From Cherax quadricarinatus (Eukaryota > Arthropoda > Malacostraca > Decapoda > Parastacidae): 64,000 bases of DNA. Positions within the stretch are counted from its first letter, which is position 1. Every line of letters begins with the position of its first letter. The stretch covers positions 6,889,538 through 6,953,537 of the forward strand of contig NC_091374.1 of the NCBI RefSeq assembly GCF_038502225.1, in the 5' to 3' direction. The notes beneath the pieces were generated by a model. The model was not told the origin of the DNA and did no database searches. It was given only the letters and a program-made list of their open reading frames with translations. Shown here in pieces: positions 9,662-19,557 of the stretch. Position numbers and translations under genes: made by a program.

Positions 9662-10372
9662 TATCCTTTCTTACATATTCCCTTGTACCATGTAGGATAT
9701 CCTGGCTTACATGTTCCCTTGTACCATGTAGGATATCCTGGCTTACATGTTCCCTTGTACCATGTAGGATATCCTGGCTTACATGTTCCCTTGTACCATG
9801 TAGGATATCCTGGCTTACATGTTCCCTTGTACCATGTAGGATATGGCCTGTTCCCTTGTACCATGTAGGCTTACATGTTCCCTTGTACCATGTAGGATAT
9901 CCTGGCTTACATGTTCCCTTGTACCATGTAGGATATCCTGGCATACATATTCCCTTGTACCATGTAGGATATCCTGGCATACATATTCCCTTGTACCATG
10001 TAGGATATCCTGGCTTACATGTTCCCTTGTACCATGTAGGATATCCTGGCATACATATTCCCTTGTACCATGTAGGATATCCTGGCTTACATGTTCCCTT
10101 GTGCCATGTAGGATATCCTGGCTTACATGCTCCCTTGTACCATGTAGGATATCCTGGCTTACATGTTCCCTTGTACCATTTAGGATATCTTGGCTTACAT
10201 GTTCCCTTGTGCCATGTAGGATATCCTGGCTTACATGTTCCCTTGTACCATGTAGGATATCCTGGCTTACATGTTCCCTTGTACTATGTAGGATATCCTA
10301 GCTTACATGTTCCCTTGTACCATGTAGGATATCCTGGCTTTCATGTTCCCTTGTACCATGTAGGATATCCTG
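9662..10372. repeat. 36-bp satellite array, about 19 units
   Basis: Units of 36 bp (GTAGGATATCCTGGCTTACA then TGTTCCCTTGTACCAT) with point variants (GCATACATA in 3 units, GTGCCATG in 2). One shortened unit lies at about 9840-9870 and shifts the phase of the translated repeats. Open frames on both strands are artefacts of the repeat. Confidence 0.97.
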
Positions 10373-10720
10373 AAAGATAAGATATAAAAGGAGAGATAAG
10401 GTAAGATGAAAAATGTATAAGACAAGATAGATAAGAGATAAGATTAGATAAGCTTAATTCAGGAAAATATACAAATACCTTTCCGAGTACAGGCAGCATA
10501 AACCTGTACAGTTGTACTGAGTGTACACAGATATTTAAAGTCAGTGTGACTTATTTCCATTGGGGTCCATAATTAAGGTGGTGGATCGTATGTAACTTTC
10601 TTTAGTAGGTTAACATTGGGTTAAATTTAACACACTTAAAGTTTTTTTTATGAATTAATTAACATATTAAACACTCAGTAGTATTTAGGGCATTGGAGCA
10701 CTGCAGTGCTAGCCGGAAGA
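10373..10720. other. AT-rich spacer with a weak dispersed-repeat match
   Basis: GATAAGATA-type simple sequence at 10375-10450, then about 10500-10570 resembles the 3' part of the dispersed repeat at 15240-15410 (GTGACTTATTTCCATTGGGG). No gene is seen. Confidence 0.5.
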
Positions 10721-10721
10721 T

Positions 10722-10845
10722 GGTGTATGTATGTATGTATGTATGTATGTATGTATGTATGTATGTATGTATGTATGTATGTATGTATGTATGTATGTAT
10801 GTATGTATGTATGTACGTATGTATGTATGTATGTATATATATATG

Positions 10846-10876
<31 letters not shown>

Positions 10877-10903
10877 GTATATATGTATATATGTATATAT
10901 GTA

Positions 10904-10983
<80 letters not shown>

Positions 10984-11001
10984 TATACCTACATACATAC
11001 A

Positions 11002-11035
<34 letters not shown>

Positions 11036-11036
11036 C
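10722..11036. repeat. Compound (GTAT)n-(AT)n-(CATA)n microsatellite
   Basis: Runs from (GTAT)n through mixed GTATATAT and a long (TA)n block to (CATA)n. The first and last motifs are reverse complements, so the whole tract could fold into one long hairpin. Confidence 0.97.
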
Positions 11037-11199
11037 TGTGAGTGTGTGTAGGTATTTTATAAGGGTGTTTGACTTTACTGCATTATCCTAGGTTAAGTCT
11101 CCATAATGTGCCATTGTACTCCTAAAAGCTGTACTCTTACAAGCATTTGTAAATGCTGTATGTACTGTTGTCTATAAAATATTTGTTAATTTTAGTATA

Positions 11200-11204
11200 T
11201 ATAA

Positions 11205-11262
<58 letters not shown>

Positions 11263-11276
11263 TATTATTATTATTA

Positions 11277-11341
<65 letters not shown>
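11200..11341. repeat. (TAA)n-(TTA)n palindromic microsatellite
   Basis: An AATAATAAT run switches near 11262 to ATTATTATT, giving another self-complementary simple repeat. Confidence 0.95.
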
Positions 11342-11689
11342 AGGCCTATGAGGCATTCCTTTAACTAGTATATGACTTGTTATTATGGAGAAATAAAGAG
11401 GCTAAGCCTCATTCATGTGAAATTTAATTTACAGATACTCTTATTGCTTGCTATCTTAAGAATTAACAGTACTTGCTTATTACCACAATATTATAGGCTT
11501 ATAATGTTAATGAATTATTAAGATCTACTGCAAGAAAGCTAAATGGTATGACTGATTTCCATAGTGACTGATGTAACATAAGTTTGTAAAAACATTCTAC
11601 ATATTTAGTCGATAAATAATAGCTTATATGACTTGTTACTTTGGGCTCAGAGTAAAAATGAAAGTAAATATAATGACTATTGAGTAGTT

Positions 11690-12400
11690 TTAGATAAATA
11701 TATAAGAGGAAATGTGCTGGGTGCAAGTAGGAGCTGCCTGTCACTGGCCAGTAGGCCTACTATTGTACTCTAATGTGTCTAAATTTTTTTTATAAAAATT
11801 TTTGTTCTTATGTTCTAAAGGACATTGGTGCTGAAATACAGAAATACATGATGGGGAATAGGTGAGGATGTGTGTATATAGGATCTGCCTAGCAAAGGCC
11901 ATTAGGCCTACTTAATTACTCTTCTATTTTTATATTAGTAAGGAAACTTATGCTGAATATAGTAAAGAGATGGATAATGATTAAAAATAGGCTGAACATA
12001 TATTCTGCATTAGAGAGAATGGTTGGTTGCGAGTAGGATTTGCCTAGCATAGGCCAATAGGCCTACTTAATGATTTCTATTGTTATATTGGTAAGGAAAC
12101 TTATGTTGAGTGTAATGAGAACGAGTACTGAAATTTAGGCCAAGCAAATACTACAAAAAATAGAATGAGTAGAGGTATGTGGATAGGAGTAGCCTGGGAT
12201 GAGCCAGTAGGCCTACAGAACCGCTCCTCTATCCATATATAGTGTAAGACATCCCATGTAGATGTGGTTGAGCAATCTCTTGAAGTTTAGTGAGGATGGG
12301 ATAAGAATAAATTAGACAAATGCATGAGGGAATAGATAGTATGTTTGTAGGACCTGCTTAGTATCGGCCAGTAGACCTATTGAGGAGCTCCTCTATTCTA
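11690..12400. repeat. Five diverged copies of a roughly 155-bp unit
   Basis: A core of the form CTGCCTAGCATnGGCCAGTAGGCCTACT recurs near 11734, 11885, 12040, 12190 and 12354 (spacings about 151, 155, 150, 164), each followed by a pyrimidine-rich CTCTATT stretch. The units are too diverged to be a young array. The core contains the palindrome GTAGGCCTAC. Possibly an old tandem expansion of a LINE or SINE 3' end. Confidence 0.65.
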
Positions 12401-12514
12401 TATTATCATAATTTTATATTAACTGACAGCTGTATGTGGCATGGTGAAGGTAGACACAATATATGATGGCTAATGGGTGGAGAAGTGAGCAGTTGCTTAA
12501 TTATTCAGGTTATT

Positions 12515-13115
12515 TACACAAGATTACATTTTTTTTATAATTATTACATATAGTAACATGTGCAAATCACATAGAGGGACTTAATAAATTCAGAGTGACA
12601 TATTTCCTTTGTTGTCCTTAGATAAACTAGCAGTTTTGCTTGCTTACTGCTAATGTATCATTATGATATAGCAGTGTGTGTGTTTTACTGTAGTCAAGCC
12701 ACACTAAAATATAGGTTAGATAAAACCATGAGTGTTTATGGCTGAAAGATGTGAGCAGAAGAAGGTAAGTTTATTTAGGCACAGGTACACATAAGTATAA
12801 TTATCACATATTGTGTAAATTACCTATGATAACTAAGAACAGTCAAAGTGCATGCAGAAGACCACTAGTTATGCAAAGTATTTCAGGTGGTGGATGATGA
12901 CTTAAGTATTATGGGGAAGGTAGTGAGTGTGTGGTATTATAGTGTGTTTAGAGAGTGTATAGAGTATGTATAGAGGGTGTATATAGTGTGTGTATGGAGT
13001 TTGTAAGTTTATTTAGGTACAGGTACACATAGCTACACAAATTATCATACATAGTAACACATGTATAAATTACCTAGGATAACCCAAAAAGAAGTCAAGG
13101 TGACATATGCATTAC
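12515..13115 (-). mobile_element. Three fragments of a dispersed SINE-like repeat
   Basis: Pieces at about 12515-12605, 12770-12850 and 13005-13115 share TTTATTTAGGYACAGGTACACATA, AATTATCACATA and CCTAGGATAACCCAAAA. They are reverse-complement relatives of the copy at 15235-15410. Confidence 0.6.
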
Positions 13116-13269
13116 GATCCTCGAGTGCATATGAAGGGCACATACAGAACCTATACAAAAGACACACACAAGAGTGTACACCTATCTAGTATATATATAC
13201 AGAAATAATACACATATATAGCAGAGTATAGAGTATAGTGTATGCGCACACTGAGGTTCTAGTGTCTTA

Positions 13270-13960
13270 ACAATATATTCAAACTTGGCGGCGGCTCCTC
13301 CAATCACATTTGAGTGAGCTTCCCGCGCCACCAACACCAATGGCTGTCACCCAGGACACACACACACCTAAATACAAGCTTTAAAAATCGGGTAGGTTGG
13401 TTTGGTTTGTTGTTGCTTGTGTCTTGGTGGAGGCGGGATGAGAGGAGAGGAAGGTGGAGGTGGGATGAGTGAGGGAGAGGAGGTGAGAGGAGCCTCCAGG
13501 GAGGTGTAATAAGGTTGTAAAGATGAGGTAGTACAGAGGCTGGGGCAGTCACAGGTCGCTCATCTCAACTCTATTTCACTAACAAGTGGAAATGGCGGCT
13601 CTCTTTTAGCCATCCTCGGTGTTTTTTCCGCTGTTTTACCCCGCAGCTTAAGATGCTTGTATTTAAAAAGCTCTGGTAATGTGTAGTGCGATTTTGGACT
13701 TTGAAATATAGATTGATTACCAGTTTGAGTGATGTGGAGGCGTTATTATTTAGTGTGTGTGAGGCTCAGACGGGCGTCCATTAGCCTCATGATAGTCTAA
13801 CTTAATCTCACTCCTTTTCCACACCATAAACTCGCCTTAAATCATGAATAATTCATCTGGAAGTAGTTATAATGGTGTGGTTGGCTTTGGCTTGGCCAAA
13901 ACTCGACTATGTCTATGTGAATCCCTTTTGCCTTCACACTGGACAATATTAAGTCAGTTA
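13270..13960 (+). promoter_or_regulatory. Candidate promoter / 5' exon region, possibly of the NSD gene
   Basis: This stretch is clearly less AT-rich than its surroundings and free of recognised transposons. It contains CCAAT motifs (about 13298 and 13335), GGCGG motifs (13286, 13430), and GGAAATGGCGGC at 13588-13599, which fits the YY1 site that often sits just downstream of animal housekeeping transcription starts. No long ORF is present, which would suit a non-coding first exon. Its assignment to the NSD gene (first visible exon at 22667) is inference from position and strand only. Confidence 0.35.
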
Positions 13961-15230
13961 TCATCACCTTGACGGAAAATACAATTCACAGCATTCCATT
14001 CTTGAAATTTTCTGAAATTGTTGGTTTTTTTGTGGGAAAAATGTCGAGGATTCGGTGTTTGCTTTAATTTTTTTGATAGGGAAGCACTTTCAGTATATTT
14101 TGAGATCTGTGGTGAAAATAATGCAACTCGCCCCAGAAATTTTCTGTGACTAGAAATTTTTATTAAAAGAAAAATGAAGTTTAAGGGTTTATTCATAGTT
14201 GTGTGATATTTGTGGATGGGAAAATACTTTTTCTGTGCATGTGTGTGTGGAGTGTGACATGTGGGTGGAATTTTTATATAAGAAAAGTGGACTCTAAATA
14301 CTGTGAAAGAACTGAAGAGTTTTTCCCTACTTAATTTTAAATTACAACAGCTTATGTTTATCTAAACCAATTAAATTTGGTTTTCCACCCAGTCCCCCCT
14401 CCCCCCATCAAAAAATAAAAAAAGGTCTGATAACACAGTATCAATAATAATTATTGATGACATTTTTCGATACTATTTTTAAATATTTTCTTTTATATTC
14501 ACCATTACCATATTGATTTTGGTATTTAACCCTTTCCAAATTTAAAAAGTTATTTTTGACATGTTTAAAATTTTATATAGAGGGCTTTTTTTTATATAGT
14601 GATATTGCTGAAATTTAATTTAATCACAGAATTTTTGGCCATTTGTATTCATATTTAACCATAATTCAAAGAAAGAAGAATCAAAATTAACACAGATTTA
14701 GGGAAGTATTTATTGATTTCGGTTAGTTATACACCGAGGAGTGAAGAGTAACACAATTTTTTCTTTACATATTGCATATCATTATACAGTAATGGTAGAA
14801 AGGTGACATTTTGTAATAACTTACTCTAGGAAATCAATATAATTCCCAAAAATATGTAATTCCATCATTGTCCTCAAGTTTAGACACGGTTTTTATTGCA
14901 TAGTATGTATAAGTTATTTTCATTTTGTCTTATATTTCATGTTAAGAAATATGCAGAGGTGACATCTTAATTTTTCAGCCAACAAGTACCGTTTATACAT
15001 TTATAAACATTTTTATTAATCATCAAAGCCAGTAATAGTAGTAGTAAAAAATAAAGCTGAGCAATTAATAAATCTGCAGTAAGGAATAGAATGCCATATA
15101 TTATGGTGATAAGTGTAACTAAGATGCATGTGCATTATTGAAAGACTTTAATGAGGATACATTTTCTCCCACCAGGAGCTTTACTTATCAGATTGATAAA
15201 GTCCCTGTATGCAAAACTTGCCTTCACTAT
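13961..15230. other. AT-rich sequence with no gene seen
   Basis: Homopolymer-rich, stop-rich sequence in all frames. Probably intron or intergenic; no repeat family recognised. Confidence 0.5.
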
Positions 15231-15234
15231 AGTT

Positions 15235-15410
15235 TCCTAACATTGTGTATGCCCCCAATGGAAATAAGTAAAGGACCCTAATGGAAATAAGTCACTCTGT
15301 CTAAACTTTTTTGGGTTATCCTAGGTTCTCTACACATATGCTGCTATGTATGATAATTCTATGTAACTGTATTTGTGTATACCTGAATAAACTTACTTAC
15401 TTACTTGCCT
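15235..15410 (+). mobile_element. Dispersed SINE-like repeat with CTTA tail
   Basis: Contains GGAAATAAGTCACTCTGTCT, GGGTTATCCTAGGTTCTCTA and a tail AATAAACTTACTTACTTACT. A short internal duplication of CCCnAATGGAAATAAGT is visible. Related fragments are at 12515-13115 and about 10540. Confidence 0.65.
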
Positions 15411-15849
15411 TATTTGGTATCTGGGGAAGTTTCTGAATTACCAGGTCATTGAAGTCGACTAGTTATCCAGGCTGGGGTTTCAGTGACTTGGTAAAATAAA
15501 GCAATAAATTATCTAACAATGTAAATACATTAATTTATTAATAGTAAAGTATAATTTTGCACTGTCCAAAATTTATTCTTAATTCCTTGGTACCGATACT
15601 TAAAACTTTTTTGGTGCTTTAACCTTGAAGTCACACTTGCAGGATCAAAACTTTATTAGTAAAGGTGTCATTAGTGAATACATTCACGTCCATTTCCCTT
15701 CAAGTTGTCAGCAGTCGTTTGCCTTCATCTTACAAGTACATATAACAGCTGATAGCTGATACCATGTATTGTACTGTATGTAGATTTGCTTGAAATTATG
15801 TATGGTAAAGTACCTTCTCAAATATCAACACACCTCTGGCTGTCTTTCA

Positions 15850-16025
15850 GGAGACAAGCTCCTTAAATCAGCTCTTGATCAGCCAGGCTGTGATTCATTA
15901 GTTGTATAGCCTGCAATTACCAGTAAAATCCTGGCTGATCAGGCCTTGATCCACCCGTAGGCCTTGTCAGGGACCAGAACATAGGCATGCTGTTCCCAGG
16001 AAACATCCTTCAGGTTTCCTTCTGG
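15850..16025 (+). mobile_element. Old CR1/L2-like LINE 3' end
   Basis: Diverged match to the LINE 3' region: CTTGATCAGCCAGGCTGTGA, then CTGGCTGATCAGGCCTTGAT and CACCCGTAGGCC. Much older than the copies at 19558 or 26578. Confidence 0.65.
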
Positions 16026-17377
16026 CATTCACAATGTTCTTTCAATTTAGCACAGTCAGAAACTATTGACATAAACGGAAAATTAAAATTGTATTTTTTT
16101 TTGGTTTGGTCTGGACCACTATCAAACTGAAAGAAAGATATTTAGTTCTGCCTTTTATACTTCAAGTTCTTATTCTGTTTTCTACTTCTGTTGACTTCTC
16201 CATTATAAAATACTGGTAAAACTGGTTGCTTCTTATACATGTATGAAGAATGTCAAAGCAGTGTTTACCTTGTTGATACTAAACATTGCTCTTTTCTTTC
16301 ATATGAGTGACTACAGTACTGTACCTGTATATCTATTCCATAAACAAAGCCTGTTCCAAAATTGTATTTCTTATTTTTGAGCCTTCATGGCCATTGTTTT
16401 GTTGAAAAGACCTTTAATACTGCTCACAGCATTCCTAATATGTAACATAGCCCTGGCTTGGTTCTTATAAATGCTTGCCTCTTCCAGTACACTCAAATTC
16501 TTGAATCTTTAAAGTGTGACAGTCTGACCTAGGCTGCCTTGCTCTCCATTACTTTTATGCAACTTCTTCCTTACTCACTTTTCCTGCTCACTTTTAACAT
16601 GATAATGGTTGAAGAGGTCAAAACTTTGTCCAGTTTCCTCTTAGTTTTTGGGTTATCGCTATTATGGCTTCACAGTCTGCCCTGTAATTCTTTGTACATA
16701 GTATATTTTGTTGCATGTGGAATTGTTGTGGGTTACAGTAATTAATAAGGGCTAGAGATTTTCACCATTGTGAAATGAAGGCATTAATAGTAATACTTTA
16801 ACATCTCTTGGTAAAATAACTAACTTTAATGTGATTACTACCTAAATTTTTTCTACTTGTATCTAGCCCAGCTTAGTCAACCTTCAGCTGTCTGTTAAAA
16901 CTGCCAGAATCTTGCTGCATATTGTACTGTCAGTCGGGAACAGCCCTAGTCATGTTATCCATGATCATTGAACAGTTGATGTAAGCATGTATTTCAGCTA
17001 GTCCAGTAACTCGCCTTCATAAATAATGAATACTGTTATTCTCCTATGCAGAAAATACAGAAGGTTAAATAAATGTTCATGCTCTAGTCTCTTAGGCATA
17101 AGAATTTTTCAGATTGCCAGTAAAGTAGTATGTTCTTGTGAAGTACAGTTCTGTTTTACAGTACTACAGTGAACTGATAAATACAGGAAGTACGTTCTTA
17201 AGTATTTGCAGTGTTTGGTATGTTAAAACTACAATATTTGTAAACAATATGTGAAGGTATTTTGAATTTAATAAGGTAACATTGTGTAGATTGACCTTGT
17301 GGTAATGTTGAAGGTGATAAGGTTGATAAGAGTTTTCAGAATAATTCCTTGGGCAGATAACCCAAGTTCAACTTCTC
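16026..17377. other. AT-rich sequence with no gene seen
   Basis: No convincing coding signal. A 68-codon frame near 16539 has no recognisable features. Confidence 0.5.
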
Positions 17378-17515
17378 TTTTGATTATGGGATCAGACAGT
17401 TAATGTAGGTGGAGGTCACTTCAGGTAGTTGGTGTCAGCAATTATATTTTGATTGTGGGATCAGACAGTGTAGGTGGAGGTCACTTCAGGTACTTGACGG
17501 TGTCTACAGTTGTTG
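17378..17515. repeat. 69-bp direct duplication
   Basis: TTTTGATTATGGGATCAGAC at 17378 recurs with small changes at 17447, followed in both by GTAGGTGGAGGTCACTTCAG. Two units only. Confidence 0.75.
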
Positions 17516-18029
17516 TAATGATGGACACTTTAATCCATGGGTGAGGAGGTGGCTGTAGCTGTCACAGCAATGTGACTGGTTGTTGAGGTGTTAGAGATTC
17601 TGGTTAAGATGGTGGATCATGTTGGCGAGTATTTTTAACTTGAAGAAACTGTGGTGGAACATTGGCAGCAAGCAGATGGCATCTACAGAGCTATTATGTA
17701 TTACAGAAACAATCTTCCAGTTTTCCGTTCATGCTTCACTCTATCACAAGTTCCAACTCAAATAGTGTCTGTAGGATTATTTACAATACACCTCGTAGGT
17801 AATAAGTAATTCTGATTGAATTTACCATCTTTACCTTTATCAGGATTGGTGCAAGATAGTCAAGAAGTGGATAGAGACAAAACAGTGTAAGTCTTCATTA
17901 TAATGATATTTTCCTCAAGGAAATCTTTTTCTTTCTTCACTTTAAAACCGCTTCACTGTCTCACTTGTAGATTTACATTATTGATGCCAGTGTCACTCAC
18001 GTAGATCTGCATTTTGAGCTCAGCTCCCT

Positions 18030-19105
18030 CGGATAAGCTGTGAGCGGTAAATTTTTGCCTAAATATGAGAGACTGGGTCTGTTTTGTGAGTTTGCATAGT
18101 ATAAAATGAAGTCCTACCTCACACAGTGCATGATGGAAAAAAGGAAATCCCTAGTTTAAAAGAGCAACTTTGAGGTGTTTCGTAGGGTAGATTTTATGGT
18201 TTTATTGCCTGTTTCTTGCTCACATTTGATAGAATGGAATACAGCCTCTCCTCACTTAGCGATGTATCACTCGTTTACCAACGACTCAGACTTACGATGG
18301 GTTCTTTGGCCAGTATGCATACCTAAATAATGCAATGTATATTGGAGCTGATTTCCTCTATTCTGTTTATTACAATATACAGTACACTGATGTATAAACA
18401 TTTAAAAATATACCAGAAATGTTATAAATGGTGCAAAGGTGATATTAAAATATTATCAAAGATGGTTGACACAAACCCACCACGATTATAGTGTGCTCCT
18501 CACTTAGCGACGAATCATTTACCGACGTGGTCCTAGTAACGGAACTTCACCATTAAGTGAGGAGAGGTTGTACATACTACTGAGGATTTGGGTTGGTTCC
18601 ACCAACAAGTACGTACCTTGAAATCAGGCTCAAAGTAGTGGAAATATTAAATTTTTAACGATTTTCTTGAGAACAGATAAGGTCTTCCCTACACCCTCAG
18701 GTTTGTTTTATGGATTTTTACTAGGTCTGCTTCAATTATTGGTACACCCTAAGTCATGACCAATTATTCCTGGTTATATGTTATTATCCAAGAAATAAGG
18801 AAAAACTTTGATAATTCAAAATGGAGGGTAGGTGTAAGATAGGAGAGGCCTAAGGACATGATTCGTGAACAGAAAGTGTTGATTTAGTGCCTGGAATATC
18901 TGCAGTGTTTATAGTATTTTGGACTTAGTTTTTAAATTGGAATTTTTTAGTTTTGTGTAAAATTGGCCAAATTACTGATTTCTCTGCACTTTACATGGTA
19001 GTTCTCATAGTTAAATGGGCAGTGTCTTGTGCTCAGTTAACAATAGCAAAATAGGAAAGAATTTACTCACTGGGCAAAATTTCCGATGCTGTCTCCAGTA
19101 TAAGT
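18030..19105. mobile_element. Diverged copy of the ~1-kb piggyBac-like element
   Basis: Aligns piecewise with the elements at 24992-27578 and 44363-45406: the AATGAAGTCC..CACACAGTGCATGATGGAAAA block, CATTTGATAGAATGGAA, then TACCTTGAAATCAGGCTCAAA and GAACAGAAAGTGTTGATTTA. It is the oldest of the copies here, and a MITE (18242-18570) is inserted in it. The ends are not clear. Confidence 0.65.
18242..18570. mobile_element. TA-flanked MITE, 329 bp
   Basis: Terminal inverted repeats CAGCCTCTCCTCACTTAGCG / ...TAAGTGAGGAGAGGTTG, flanked by TA at 18240-18241 and 18571-18572. It splits the older element at 18030-19105, whose halves join across it. No coding capacity. Confidence 0.85.
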
Positions 19106-19557
19106 CTTCAGTGTATTAGATTGAAAAAGCCTGATGCACAGGTGAAACATCTCATCAGTGAAGATACCCTGGTGTTGCACATGTCATATCAACTTGTTAG
19201 TAACGTATACCATTATTGTAATGGTCATTTCAGCATGTCGCACTGTTCACTGGTCAGCTGCTTACATGCTGCGAACTGGTCTGTTTTTACACCTTTTTAT
19301 TTTGTCTTTTGTTTTTACCTAAATAGTTCTGTATTTTAATGCTGCTTTTGCACAGGAAACAAATGTTAGTGTTGTTATTACGTATAGTGATGCCTTATGT
19401 GGAGAGAGAGATTGTGGAAGTATCTTGATTAAGGTAACACTTGAATGGTATATTACGTTTTCAAGAGTTCAGGGAATTTATACACATTTCTAAAGAATTT
19501 TTAATTCAATACTGTACTCTGTGAGTACAGTATCTCACTATGGCTTATCTCACTATG
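19106..19557. other. Spacer with no gene seen
   Basis: No repeat family recognised; a 72-codon frame at 19121-19339 has no recognisable features. Confidence 0.4.

Noticed and set aside
9629..10380. Repetitive small proteins on both strands
   Set aside because: Open frames produced by the 36-bp satellite, whose unit length is a multiple of three.
10675..11091. Tyr/Met/Ile-rich ORFs on both strands
   Set aside because: Microsatellite (GTAT)n/(AT)n translation artefacts.
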